Source: Planctomycetota bacterium (GTDB lineage Bacteria > Planctomycetota > Uabimicrobiia > Uabimicrobiales > Uabimicrobiaceae). Taken from it: a stretch of DNA of 64,000 bases. Numbering within the stretch: the stretch's first letter is position 1; each line of letters opens with the position of its first letter. Both the position numbers and the translations under genes were made by a program. The notes beneath the pieces are model-generated. The model was not told where the DNA came from, did not search any database, and was given only the letters and a program-made list of their open reading frames with translations. The stretch spans positions 1 to 64,000 of the forward strand of contig JAJDCR010000016.1 in assembly GCA_029260735.1 (NCBI GenBank). Direction: 5' to 3'. This document shows positions 20,001 through 29,100 of this stretch, piece by piece.

Positions 20001-20834
20001 TGGCAAGAATTGAGTTATGTAGCAGACAAATACGATATTAGTTATGTGACCTCAGCAACAACAATGGTCGAGATGAACAAGGAGACAAAAAGAAAAGAGA
20101 AAGTGAAAGAGTTCTCCCTCTTGGCTATGGCTGATCCTATTGGAGGTGGGCAAGCAAATACGCGCCAAAAGTTGTCCAGTCTCCCAGGGGCTCGAAAAGA
20201 GGTACTTGCCATCGCCAAAAATATCTTAGATAAAACTTCTCTCTTAGAAATAAGTGAAGACTTTACCATTCAAAACAAAAACATATCGATTTCCTTTGGC
20301 AAAGAAGCTCAAGAGGCAAAACTTTTTTTATCTTCTCTCTCTCAATATAATATTTTTCATTTTGCAACTCATGGAGTAATTGATCCAGAGAATTCGCTTC
20401 GCTCTTTTTTAGTCTTAGCTCCTACAAAGATAGATAAAACTCTCTCCCCCAAAAGCATCTTACCTTTAGAAAGCATCAGTGATGGCAATTTACAAGCGCG
20501 TGAAATTTTTCATTTAAAAAACAAAATCCAAGCCAAACTTGTTGTTCTTTCAGCTTGTGAAACAGGACTAGGTAAGCTGGAAACGGGAGACGGGGTTGTA
20601 GGATTTGCTCGTGCTTGGATGTATACAGGCGTAGACAGCCTGATTGTTTCTTTGTGGAAGGTTGAAGATATCTCTACTTCTCTTTTAATGGAAAACTTCT
20701 ATCAGCATCTTTTTTCAAAGGGAAACTCTAAACATTTTTTGAAATACCTAACGCAGGCAAAAAAACAACTTCGTTATTCCCAGAACTATGCAGCACCTTA
20801 CTACTGGGCTCCTTTTGTTTTTATTGGGAAATAG
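17034..20834 (+). CDS. Secreted PDZ-TPR-CHAT protease-like protein (fourth, separate copy)
   Basis: The 1266-residue protein has the layout of the three upstream copies but is more diverged. It has an N-terminal hydrophobic export signal (about residues 10-24, ending SVGS), a PDZ-like segment (GIIPGSVAEK, LQKGDVIVAFA), about ten TPR units (bases about 17940-19150), and a CHAT domain with His1113 (HFATHG) and Cys1175 (SACETG). Unlike the tandem set, its TPR units differ clearly at the DNA level, so it is an older copy or one not homogenised. One unit carries a short insertion (EDLGLEHSLGI). It has its own upstream region and ends at a strong bidirectional terminator, so it is a single-gene unit. 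Substrate and trigger unknown. Confidence 0.92.
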   Translation: MSTQKMVREIWMLSCLALFLLISVGSQEQVEFIEGAKITGIIPGSVAEKLKLQKGDVIVAFAKLEIANKNDVFQAKIYIQYLEKCWRESGEKESFWLEQQVDSKQEKGISVQPTSFSQENEPFYELKIIRDGKFLAFEVNSASWGAYIEDWDISKGKDWQAPLAEAINSKDEKKCLEIIEKHQDQMSDYFLLLEKMLFLSDEKTRKKALSEAFQIAKYYEKIAAAKKISSWNFKQSKFWQKMIEEMAGWEENEIQLYQEAREYFDKGISEYNKEEFLTAVKLFEKSLKLSNSLSSKLQLSDYSLNNAGNIYAMLGKYEKALKYQNESLGIRKELGSLLDIADSLNNIGNIYESLSQYEDALEYHNQSLSISQELGNHLGIARSLNGLGNIYKRRNKYKKALEYYNQSLSINRKLGHHLEVGACLNNISNIYEDLGEYKKALSHQKQSLAISQKFGSRSGISDSLKNIANIYQLLGEYEKALSHYSQSLSIKQELNDLLGVGSSLSSIGNIYLKLSKYEKALEYHNESLAMKKNLGDQIGIANSLESLGVLYQDLGEYEKALEYHNESLTIREMLRDQVGISNCLSNIGIIYAMLEEYGKALGYHNRAYSIRKRLGNPFETASSLHNLGAIYKNLNQYEKALVYYKRSISINEDLGLEHSLGIAQSLRNMGSVYETLGKHQKALELHNKSITIQKELGDYGGVASSLFSRAHCYRSLGKKKKASSDYKVGLSHWYEISKVAKIARKSFMEKRVFHFQEGIDFLISQEEKKEAWEIFQKYKGYGFLSLMAESKANLEETIDPKLKGKRNLVLAQISDIQKKLRTAGTQNKSIQNQLEEKEYELRKVIGEIRRVNSAFSKLVYPQAVSLKQVQSDLKEGEVLLEYFFTAKKENTSGKAYCFIIDKNSLETIELGNSAEINKKLKSFIYTLKDTKNISMTWIYKEEATELYQLLLHPVLQDRKISRLIVAPDEMLHRLPFSSLCLPVEEEGESWQELSYVADKYDISYVTSATTMVEMNKETKRKEKVKEFSLLAMADPIGGGQANTRQKLSSLPGARKEVLAIAKNILDKTSLLEISEDFTIQNKNISISFGKEAQEAKLFLSSLSQYNIFHFATHGVIDPENSLRSFLVLAPTKIDKTLSPKSILPLESISDGNLQAREIFHLKNKIQAKLVVLSACETGLGKLETGDGVVGFARAWMYTGVDSLIVSLWKVEDISTSLLMENFYQHLFSKGNSKHFLKYLTQAKKQLRYSQNYAAPYYWAPFVFIGK

Positions 20835-20889
20835 TTTCCTAGAAACTTAATAGCATGGGATTTTCTATTGATGTATCTGTAGGAATAAT

Positions 20890-20938
20890 AAAAAAAGCTG
20901 AGAGAGAAAATCGAACATTTTCTCTCTCAGCTTTTTTT
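20890..20938. terminator. Bidirectional rho-independent terminator
   Basis: Arms 20890-20910 and 20918-20938 are perfect 21-base reverse complements (core AGCTGAGAGAGAAAA) with a 7-base loop. They are flanked by A-run and T-run, so each strand ends in U's. It serves the TPR-CHAT gene on the plus strand and the convergent membrane-protein gene, whose stop codon it overlaps. Confidence 0.9.
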
Positions 20939-21755
20939 AGGCTGAAAAATGGAAGAAAGTTCCTCTTTCTAGTCCCTTTTGAAATGCATTCACTTTCTCT
21001 TCAATCAACTTGTCCCCTTCTTTTTTCGCTCTAATAAAACGGAAGCTACGTCGAGTTGTTAAAATAAACCTAATGGTTGCATAGCAAAGCGCAAAGAAAA
21101 ACAAATCAATGATAGAAAAAGAGATCATTGCAATAGAGCAGAAAGACACTTCTCCACATTCCAACAAACACTGGCCTATTTCTATTTGTTGTCCACCTAA
21201 GTAAAAAGAGATATCTTCGAGGTAAATAAAGCCACCGGGTAAACTATGTCGCAAGGTAACGAAAAAAATTCCCCACAACAACGCCATTAGTATTTCATAA
21301 GTGGAGAGAATACTATTTACTCCCGTTTGAGCTCCTGCCCCTGAAGCACAGCGATATTTCAGTAAGGGATTCCCCTCATCAGAAACGCTTTCTTTGGTAT
21401 ACATGCTTAAAGCGGGATAAATTCGGCAAAATACACCTCTTAAGCAGCGCCCTAAGTGCAAATTCCTTAAAGCTTCGTTGCGCTCAAAAACATCTTTAAT
21501 AGACGTTCTGTAAGCAAGATGACCTAATAGCAACAAAAGAACAGAAATAGCCATGACATCAGCTTCTGGACGTTTATTTATAACTAAAAAAGACCAACAC
21601 ACTGCTAAACATCCAATGTAGCTAGAAATGATAGCAAAAAGTCTTTTTTCTCTAGTATTAGCCGCTTGCACAGACCATGTTTCTTCTTTGTCTAAACGGG
21701 ATTCAATCCACTTAATTGTATCAGATAAAACACTTCCATTAAGAATGTTCGACAT
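20937..21755 (-). CDS. Integral membrane protein, unknown family
   Basis: The 272-residue protein has a charged N-terminal helix followed by about five hydrophobic segments (near residues 42-58, 68-87, 155-172, 205-235) and a basic, charged C-terminal helix. No domain is recognised and there is no signal peptide. GGAGAGGGAAA on the minus strand precedes the ATG. The stop codon lies inside the bidirectional terminator shared with the TPR-CHAT gene. Confidence 0.7.
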   Translation of the reverse strand: MSNILNGSVLSDTIKWIESRLDKEETWSVQAANTREKRLFAIISSYIGCLAVCWSFLVINKRPEADVMAISVLLLLLGHLAYRTSIKDVFERNEALRNLHLGRCLRGVFCRIYPALSMYTKESVSDEGNPLLKYRCASGAGAQTGVNSILSTYEILMALLWGIFFVTLRHSLPGGFIYLEDISFYLGGQQIEIGQCLLECGEVSFCSIAMISFSIIDLFFFALCYATIRFILTTRRSFRFIRAKKEGDKLIEEKVNAFQKGLERGTFFHFSA

Positions 21756-21843
21756 TTTCCCTCTCCTTCTGTAAAAATATTATTTATTACTTAATATTAG
21801 TTAAGAATGAAAGTTAGAGAAAATGTTACAGGAAAAAAAAAAC

Positions 21844-22533
21844 TTAGTTTTTCTTAGAAAACCGAAAAAAGCAGAATAGAAAACAAAGACTGCCTAAAAC
21901 AAAAGAAGAAGGCTCAGGAACAGTACTGACGTTAAACTGAACATCATCATAAACGATTCCATCGCTATCTCCACTACCTTCAATTGTTCTGATCGTAGCA
22001 ATTTTTTGATCTGTCACAATCCCATAAAAAATACGATTGTTAAAACCACCAAGGTTGATAATCCCAGTGTGATTCTCATCGATAACTTCCTCTGCAATCA
22101 CGACATTGTTTTGATCCAAAAACTGGACAGCTGTTGTTCCAGGACCAACATTCCCCATAAAAATCCCGGCCGCATTAGCAGTGTTAACAAGAACAAAGTC
22201 AATGTTATCTGTAACCGAGTTATTATAAGCAGAGGCTCCCGAGGCGTTATAGAAAGAGGAACTTAGGCCATGAGTACCAGAAGCTAGAGAGGCGGTACCC
22301 ACTGCTACCCCTACTTCTACATCAAAACCATCACGATTACTAATCGAAGCGATGCCTTGAGGAGCAAAGTCGTTGGCTGAAATAGTTCCAAAAGCAGAAC
22401 TCTCAAAATCAACAACCGTTAAGCCAGAGGTGTTACTCAGAAAAGTGCTGTGGGTAAAAAACTCTGTTGTTATTGCTGAAATATGGGTAGATAAGGCGAG
22501 GCTAATGGCTATTGCCATTAAAATTTTTTTCAT
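21844..22533 (-). CDS. PEP-CTERM surface protein
   Basis: The 229-residue product has a signal peptide (MKKILMAIAISLALSTHISA), a beta-rich body and a C-terminal sorting signal: VPEPSS, then a hydrophobic stretch, then a basic tail (RFSKK). This is the PEP-CTERM signal processed by exosortases, which release the protein towards the cell surface or matrix. The body is not recognised beyond being typical of PEP-CTERM proteins. RBS AAGGAGAAAG precedes the ATG. No exosortase gene is present in the window. Confidence 0.85.
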   Translation of the reverse strand: MKKILMAIAISLALSTHISAITTEFFTHSTFLSNTSGLTVVDFESSAFGTISANDFAPQGIASISNRDGFDVEVGVAVGTASLASGTHGLSSSFYNASGASAYNNSVTDNIDFVLVNTANAAGIFMGNVGPGTTAVQFLDQNNVVIAEEVIDENHTGIINLGGFNNRIFYGIVTDQKIATIRTIEGSGDSDGIVYDDVQFNVSTVPEPSSFVLGSLCFLFCFFRFSKKN

Positions 22534-22965
22534 TGCTTTCTCCTTGTAGTGAAAGCCATTAACAAATCGCTCTCATTTAGAAAAATATAGTCTTTTTAAA
22601 TCGATCTACTACATATTGTACAAGATTTAGCTCTCTACTGCAAAAAAAAATCTCCTCGTAGCACAATTTCTTCACTATTATAAGCTTTTATTCCAAAATA
22701 ATTATTTCCCATTCGTTCTTTGCAATTCAAAAAAAATTGCAAAGAATCAATCGCAGTGCTACAATCAGTGTCTATAAAATAGACTATGATGCTCTAAGAA
22801 TTTTACGTGTCGCCCAATTTTTACAAAAAATGAATTTGCATTTTGACCAATTCTTATGTCATAAATAAAAAAGAAATGATAGGCTTATTTTATAATTAAC
22901 TTACAGCCTTTTGAATTTTGAAATTTTGTGACAGAAACATCCCCGTGTGTTAAAAAGGAGACTTC
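22534..22965. other. Divergent intergenic region
   Basis: About 430 AT-rich bases between a minus-strand PEP-CTERM gene and a plus-strand secreted-protein gene, so it should hold both promoters. A TATAAT at 22891-22896 and a TTGACC at 22843-22848 are visible but badly spaced with each other; no promoter can be fixed with confidence. Nothing else seen. Confidence 0.4.
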
Positions 22966-23634
22966 ATGAAAAAGAAGATTTTAATTTCATTCGTTTTATT
23001 TTTTGTTTTGTGCCTGCAAGCAATGGCAAACGACCATTACAACGAAAAACTTGTTAAAGTTGTCATCGACGATCAAAAATTAACCCAAGAAATTGAGGAG
23101 CTAAAAAATTCGGTAAAGGCTTTACAGCAACAAAATGCAGAACTCAGAGAGTACGTCATGGCCCTTGCCGCTGAGAATACTCGAATAAAAAAAACTCTGA
23201 GTAGATTAGATGGTAGAGGCTACCAAGATTATGAAGACAATAGAAATCATCGAAGCAAAAAAGGGAAAAATAGAGCGGATTTTGACTCTGGTTGGATTGA
23301 TATAAAGAAAGCTCAAAGGGGTGCTATTGTGCACAGTCTTAACACTCAAAATTTTTCTCGAATCCAAGTCACCATCAGAGAAAGTGAAAAAAACAACGAC
23401 GAGGTGATTATTCCTCTGTTAACACATGAAATATATAAGTATGAAGGCAGAGATCCCTTCTTATACGGTTTATATTTCTATTTTGATAAAGGTCGCGGTT
23501 GGAAAAATCGGATAAACTGGGAGACAGCTAGGAACGGAGTCATATATCTTACTCATAGTGGTCTTCCAAATGGAATAAATTGGAGTAGCCACTCTCCTTC
23601 GCAAGGCCAAATTAGAGTGCAGCTTTGGAAATAG
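22966..23634 (+). CDS. Secreted coiled-coil protein, unknown function
   Basis: The 222-residue product has a signal peptide (ILISFVLFFVLCLQAMA), a heptad-like coiled coil at about residues 36-80 (LTQEIEELKNSVKALQQQNAELREYV), a basic spacer, and a C-terminal beta-rich domain (about 105-222) with many aromatic residues. The family is not recognised. AAAAAGGAGA gives a strong ribosome site. A coiled coil ahead of a small beta domain suggests an oligomeric envelope or surface protein. A stem-loop ends the gene. Confidence 0.7.
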   Translation: MKKKILISFVLFFVLCLQAMANDHYNEKLVKVVIDDQKLTQEIEELKNSVKALQQQNAELREYVMALAAENTRIKKTLSRLDGRGYQDYEDNRNHRSKKGKNRADFDSGWIDIKKAQRGAIVHSLNTQNFSRIQVTIRESEKNNDEVIIPLLTHEIYKYEGRDPFLYGLYFYFDKGRGWKNRINWETARNGVIYLTHSGLPNGINWSSHSPSQGQIRVQLWK

Positions 23635-23644
23635 CAAATGATTA

Positions 23645-23680
23645 GCTAAAACAGGCACACAAACTGTGTGCCTGTTTAGC
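23645..23680 (+). terminator. Stem-loop between convergent genes
   Basis: GCTAAAACAGGCACAC pairs with GTGTGCCTGTTTAGC around a short loop, with one bulged A. It begins 10 bases after the stop of the coiled-coil protein gene. Confidence 0.65.
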
Positions 23681-23727
23681 AAATATTAGCTATCTATCAA
23701 GAGAAAGGCATTGGTGATAACCAGAAA

Positions 23728-24543
23728 TTACTTATTCTTACGCAGCATAACGACAGCAGATATCCCTATCAGCATGAAAAAAACAGTACTAGTCTCAGGA
23801 ACTGCGACAGTAGCAGCACTTGCCGCAACATTGAGTAAGAGAGCACGGTTATCCGCATCGTTAAAGTTACCCGTTGCGCTAAAAGCATCAGAATCACCGA
23901 ATGCGTGATAGTTGGTGTGGATAAAGACTTGACCTAAGCGTTGGCTACTGGGATCTGGCCCTAAGTAGGCCAAAAACGCAGAGTTGCTATCGCCAACTAA
24001 AACATCTACTCCTAAGCCAGCAAAAGTATTTCCCGCTTGGGGGCGAAACTCAGACTCGAATTGATTAGTGTAGGTACTGACCAGTCCAAAAGGGCCATTA
24101 ACAATTTCATTGTCGACAAAATTTACAGAGTGAGTAGCTGCAGTAAAGCCTCCATTGATTCCTTCTAGTCCAAAAGGATTCAAAAGAGTATTCGCGTTGC
24201 TGGGGAAATCAATGTTACAGCAAGTGTTGCTAAAAGCGTTCATTACCAGAGTCCCGCCGCTATTAACAAAGTTTACCATGGCAGTCTGTTCAGAGCTGGA
24301 TTGAAAATTAGTTAAATCTATCGTTAGCATGTTAATCCCAGCCAAGTTTTGCGCAGAAAGTGTCCCGATACTGGTGAAAGTCGTCTCAAAATTGTCGAGT
24401 AAAGCATTTCGGTAATCATCAAAATCACTATTTTGGAAATCGGTGGAGTGGGTCCCGACATTTAAAACTGGTTTGGCCGAAGCAAACGGTAGTATGAGCA
24501 AAGAAAGTCCTACCATAATCATCATCAGTACTTTTACTGGCAT
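23728..24543 (-). CDS. PEP-CTERM surface protein with amidotransferase-like fold
   Basis: The 271-residue product has a signal peptide (ending ASA near residue 23) and a C-terminal exosortase signal of slightly unusual form (VPETS in place of VPEPS, then a hydrophobic stretch and RKNK). The body contains NMLTIDLTNFQSSSEQ and MVNFVNSGGTLVMNAF. This resembles class I glutamine amidotransferase/ThuA-like folds, in which a loop and helix precede a GG-L turn, though no catalytic Cys-His-Glu triad is evident. It is probably non-enzymatic and surface-exposed. A GAGGGAAG ribosome site precedes the ATG. It lies downstream of another PEP-CTERM gene on the same strand. Confidence 0.75.
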   Translation of the reverse strand: MPVKVLMMIMVGLSLLILPFASAKPVLNVGTHSTDFQNSDFDDYRNALLDNFETTFTSIGTLSAQNLAGINMLTIDLTNFQSSSEQTAMVNFVNSGGTLVMNAFSNTCCNIDFPSNANTLLNPFGLEGINGGFTAATHSVNFVDNEIVNGPFGLVSTYTNQFESEFRPQAGNTFAGLGVDVLVGDSNSAFLAYLGPDPSSQRLGQVFIHTNYHAFGDSDAFSATGNFNDADNRALLLNVAASAATVAVPETSTVFFMLIGISAVVMLRKNK

Positions 24544-24645
24544 TGTATCTTCCCTCTATTTCCAATTCCAAAATATGATCTTTTTGTTTTAAACTCTAGG
24601 GACGTGTCCCTAACTAAACTACTTTCCAGAATGAACAAAAGGATT

Positions 24646-25374
24646 CTATCTTTGCCGACGATAGAGTAAGCCACTCAAACCCAACAAAAGCATCAAATAA
24701 GTACTTGGCTCAGGTACAGGATCTAAAGCATCGTTAGTGACTGTCGCAGTGAAAGATCTAATTCGGTAGAGCTCCGTGTTGTTGTTGTTCATGAACACCA
24801 AATTCAAAGCAGCATCACGATTGATAACTCGAGAGGGAGAAGGAGAAGGAATAGCTTCTACTCCACTCATAATTCCTTTTACGGATGTGGTTGTATCTAA
24901 AACCCACTCGATGCTATATTGGCTAGAAAAAGGCATGCGGATATCGCCTAAAGTAGTCAATCCCGCTCCGATAGTGTCAACTGTACTAACAGCCCCTTCC
25001 TGAGGGTGCATTCCTCCTCCTCCATTATCAAAGCGCATTATTCCAAGAGCATCCACTCCATCTGTCAGCACGATAAGTAAATCGTTGTCAGCAGTAAGGG
25101 AATCTATGTTTAAATCCAATCTTATGGTCGTAGGAGTATCTGTGGGCAAAGTACCTGCATCAAGTAAAGCCACTTCCATCAACTTACTGTGGTTGCTAAC
25201 AGTAGTCGGTAAATCCAGAAAACTTCCACTTCCGTCGGAGGAGAGAGTCGGAGAACCATTGAAGAAAGTAGCATCACCACTGTTGAGAGACTCAGGAGTA
25301 AAATTTTGGATTATCACGACACCGTAAGTTTGGACTGATAAGAAAACCAAAACAAGTAAAAGTATTTTTTTCAT
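24646..25374 (-). CDS. PEP-CTERM surface protein
   Basis: The 242-residue product has a signal peptide (MKKILLLVLVFLSVQTYG), a beta-rich extracellular body and a textbook PEP-CTERM tail: VPEPSTYLMLLLGLSGLLYRRQR spans the motif, membrane stretch and basic end. The body is not recognised. A short perfect palindrome (AGGGACGTGTCCCT, 24598-24611) lies between its stop and the next PEP-CTERM gene. Whether the two genes share a transcript is uncertain. Confidence 0.85.
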   Translation of the reverse strand: MKKILLLVLVFLSVQTYGVVIIQNFTPESLNSGDATFFNGSPTLSSDGSGSFLDLPTTVSNHSKLMEVALLDAGTLPTDTPTTIRLDLNIDSLTADNDLLIVLTDGVDALGIMRFDNGGGGMHPQEGAVSTVDTIGAGLTTLGDIRMPFSSQYSIEWVLDTTTSVKGIMSGVEAIPSPSPSRVINRDAALNLVFMNNNNTELYRIRSFTATVTNDALDPVPEPSTYLMLLLGLSGLLYRRQR

Positions 25375-25497
25375 AGTTGATCCCTAAACATCGGTGAAAA
25401 GCATCAAACCGTTTTCCCTAAAAAATAATTTAGATAGAATATACTTTTTATAGTTTATCCAAAAAAATATAAAATTTCAATAAACTATAATTCTTTT

Positions 25498-25935
25498 TTA
25501 TTTTTCTTCCACACTTATAGGAAAAGTCGACTTTTCAATACTATTAATTTTGTACTGTAAATAAAAAATTCCAAACAAGAGTGTGAAAATCCAAGAAATA
25601 GTGAGGTTTTTAAATCCTCTTAAGAGCATTCGTCTAATTTTGAGAGCTTGAGGAATCAAAAGAAAAGCTAAAAGAAGCCCTATAGGATCATTGCTCATAA
25701 TTTCAAGAGTGAGCAGAATATCAAGATTTCCCTTGGTTAATAAAGCTAAAAAGATAAGATACCTCATTCCAAAATAAACGACAGCCATTAGGATAATATT
25801 AAAATTCAATTCTATCTCAGAATGCATTTCTTCCAACGACTTCTTGCTCGTCATAAACCACAAGGGCACATAAAATCCTGCTGTTAGTAATGTCAAAATG
25901 AATTGGGAGAGCACAGATATCTTTTTTAGTTTCAT
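25498..25935 (-). CDS. DUF4234-like small membrane protein
   Basis: The 145-residue protein has about four membrane helices. The start (ILTLLTAGFYVPLWFMTSKKSLEEM) resembles the DUF4234 signature, in which a helix ending in G-Y/F is followed by a W and a charged segment. Function unknown. It is the last minus-strand gene before the polyketide synthase and diverges from it, with 243 bases between; that gap has AT-rich hexamers (TATACT at 26034, TATGAT at 26093) but no well-spaced promoter. Confidence 0.55.
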   Translation of the reverse strand: MKLKKISVLSQFILTLLTAGFYVPLWFMTSKKSLEEMHSEIELNFNIILMAVVYFGMRYLIFLALLTKGNLDILLTLEIMSNDPIGLLLAFLLIPQALKIRRMLLRGFKNLTISWIFTLLFGIFYLQYKINSIEKSTFPISVEEK

Positions 25936-26172
25936 CGCTTTTACCTTAACTTGACTATTTTTCTAAGTTTAGAAAATCCAATCTTTTTCATAAATTTCTA
26001 TAGTCTACAAATCCAAAAACTATAAAGCAAACTTATACTAACTCGAGAGTATGTAGAGTACTTGGGTTCCTCCATTGCAATTTAAGACAAAATATGATAC
26101 TATTTTAAGCTTAATCACTGCTATCGTCATGGGTATTGCTGAGTAGCCAAGAAGAACAAATTCACTTCCCAC

Positions 26173-26177
26173 GGGAG
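26173..26177 (+). promoter_or_regulatory. Shine-Dalgarno site that favours a later start for the PKS
   Basis: GGGAG ends 1 base before the first in-frame ATG (26179) but 10 bases before the second (26188). The second spacing is far more usual, so translation probably starts at Met4, giving MPPKPPSTPP as the N-terminus. Confidence 0.55.
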
Positions 26178-26178
26178 A

Positions 26179-29100
26179 ATGAAAATTATGCCTCCTAAAC
26201 CTCCGTCAACTCCTCCCAAAACTAACCCTGATATTGCCGTCGTGGGAATGGCCTGTCGTTTTCCAGGAGCCAAAAACTATGAGGTATTTTGGCAAAACTT
26301 AAGGGAGGGAGTCAATAGCGTTCGAGAAATACCTTATGAACGCTGGGATATCGAAAAATATTACTCTTCTTCTATAGAGGAGGAGAATACTAGTCTGAGT
26401 AAGTGGGGAGGATTACTGGATCAGGTCGATCGCTTTGATGCTTCTTTTTTTCAAATATCTCCTCGAGAAGCTAAGAATATGGACCCCCAGCAAAGATTGC
26501 TTTTGGAGGAATCTTGGCATTGTCTGGAAGACTCCGCGATTGCTTTGTCTTCTTTGCAGGAGAAAACAACTTCCGTTTATGTCGGAGTTATGGCGATTGA
26601 TTACCAGCAAAAAATCGCGGAAAGCTCGGCTGCGGTAGACAGCTATGCTTGTTTGGGAAACTATGAATGCATTTTGGCCAATCGTTTGTCTTATTTTTTG
26701 GGTTTAACAGGAGAGAGTAAGGCAATTGATACCGCCTGCTCTTCTTCTTTAGTTGCGATTCATAACGCTTGTCAAAGTCTTGCTTTGGGAGAAAGTCAAT
26801 ATGCTTTAGCAGCGGGAGTTAGTGTTATTTGCCACCCCTGGAAATACATTTCTTTTTCCAAGTCTCGTATGCTCAGTCCCGACGGGCAATGTAAAACTTT
26901 TGACAAGGATGCTAACGGCTATGTTCCCGGAGAAGGAGTGGGAGTTATTCTCTTACAAAAGCTAGAAGATGCTCGCAAAGAAAATAACCACATCTATGGA
27001 GTTATCCGAGGCAGTGCCGTTAATCATGGAGGGAATGCCCTTTCGATTACGGCTCCTCAAGTAGAGGCCCAACGTAAGGTTATTGAAAAAGCGCAAGAGC
27101 AAGCTCAGGTTAGACCAGAGGATATTTATTATATCGAAGCCCACGGAACAGGGACTTCTTTGGGCGATCCGATTGAAGTGGAAGCTCTTTCTCAAGCTTT
27201 TTCGCAAAGAAGTTTAGATCCAGGTCTTTCTTATATTGGCTCGGTAAAGGCGAATATTGGACACTTGGAGGCAGCAGCGGGAATTGCAGGGGTCATAAAA
27301 GTCCTTCTGATGATGAAGCACCGAGAAATTCCTCCTAGCTTAAACATCCAAACTCTTAATCCTATTATTGACTTCCCTCAAACTTCTTTTCGAGTTACTC
27401 AAAAGAAAGTAAGTTGGAAAAGAAAAAAAAATAAAAACTTGCTTGCGGGAGTTAGCTCTTTTGGTTTCGGAGGAGTTAACGCCCACATTATAGTCCAAGA
27501 GTATCGTAGCCAAAAGAAGAAAAAAAACGACCTCCCCTCTTCTTTGCCTTTTGTTCTCTCAGCCAAAACCGCTTCTTCTTTGCAATCTTTGCTAGATTCC
27601 TGGTCTAGGTATGTCAAAGACCCCTCTTTTGTGAAGGAAAATTGGCAAGATATTTGTTTGAGTTTACTAAGACGGGAGTCTTTTTCTCATCGCTTTGGCT
27701 TACTTGTCTCCAGCACAGAAGATTTAAAAAATCAAGTTTTGGCTGCTTCTATCCCTACCGATAAAGCTAGCCAAAAAAAGACATCTCCTCCTTTAGTCGT
27801 AGGAATGGGAGAAATACAAGGTTCCTTAAAAAAAATTCTCGCTTCTCAAAAAGAAGCCCCCTGGTTTTTTCTTTGGCAAAAGCTTCTTTCTTCGAGAAAC
27901 ATCCCTTCTATTCGTCAGAAAAGACTTTGGGAAGAATATACTTTTTTTTATAGCTTAGGAAAAAATCTTTTAGATTTGGGAATCAAACCAGATCTTTGGG
28001 GCGGAGAAAAAATAGGCCGACTAGCGAGCGCTACTTTATCTGAAATGATCACTTTAGAGGAAGCCTTTTCTTTTCTGATGGAAAAAGAAACAATGTCTCT
28101 TTCTCACCCAAAGACCCCTTTCTGGAACTCCCTGAGAGGAGAAATTGTTTCTCCTGGGCAAGTAAATGAAGGCTATTTAAAGGAATTAAAAGGAAAGCTC
28201 TCTTTTTCTCCTGAAGAACTCAAAGTTTGGCTCCAAAAGGCAAAAATGCTTTGGGAAAGCCAACACACTTTTCGTCGTTTTCTGAAGCAGTGGGAGCTGG
28301 TTTTTCAAAAAAGAGACTTGTCTCTTTTATCTTGGATTAAGGAAGATAGTCCAGCTTCTTTAGAAGAGGAAAAAATGTTCTTTTTTGCTCTCCTCTCTTC
28401 CTTTCATCAGCTAAGGAGCAAGTGGGCTCTGGGGAAAAGCCTCTCTTCTTTTCATATTGCCTTCCAGGAATTAATTCATTTGCATTTAGATCAAATGATT
28501 TCTTCTGAAGAAGTTTTAGATTTGATATCTTCAGGCCAAGAGAATTTTCTTTGGGGGGGAGAATTTTGTTCTCGTCTTTCTTCTTTCAAAATGAAGAAGG
28601 AGAGAGCTTACTCTTTGTTAAAGAAATACCAAGAAGAGAAAATCCCCCTTTCTCCTGAAATACTAAGTATAGGGAAAGAGAAGAGAACGTTTTGTCCTTC
28701 CCTTGATCCCTCAGCTCTTTTTCTACAAATAGGAAAATGCACTTGGCTCCAAGAAAGAAAAGACATTCTTCACTACGAGCCTTTTATTGAAAAAAATACT
28801 TGGGAAGAGATTTTACTTTGTTTGTGGAAAAAAGGTTTTTCTGTCCACTGGGAAAAATATTTTTCTTCCTATCGCTATGAAAAACTCTCTCTGCCAACCT
28901 ATCCTTTTGACCACAGCCAAAGCTATTGGATTTCTCCTTTGCCCAAAGAAAAAGATCATATTCCTTTTGGTTTTCCGATAAATCAGCCAAAAGAGCTTTC
29001 TTTTTCAGGAAAAGAAGAATTTCTTCGAGACCACCAAATTGCAAAAGATAGAGTTTTACCAGCTGCCTATTATCTAGCGACTTTTACTTTTGCTTTAAGA

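Noticed and set aside
23711-23908. Short plus-strand frame opposite the PEP-CTERM gene at 23728-24543
   Set aside because: It runs antisense through a gene with a clear signal peptide and sorting tail.
26041-26110. Promoter of the PKS from TATACT (26034) or TATGAT (26093)
   Set aside because: Neither hexamer has a -35 element at acceptable spacing.
27946-28100. Functional acyltransferase domain in PKS module 1
   Set aside because: The catalytic serine is replaced by lysine and the GHSxGE motif is lost.
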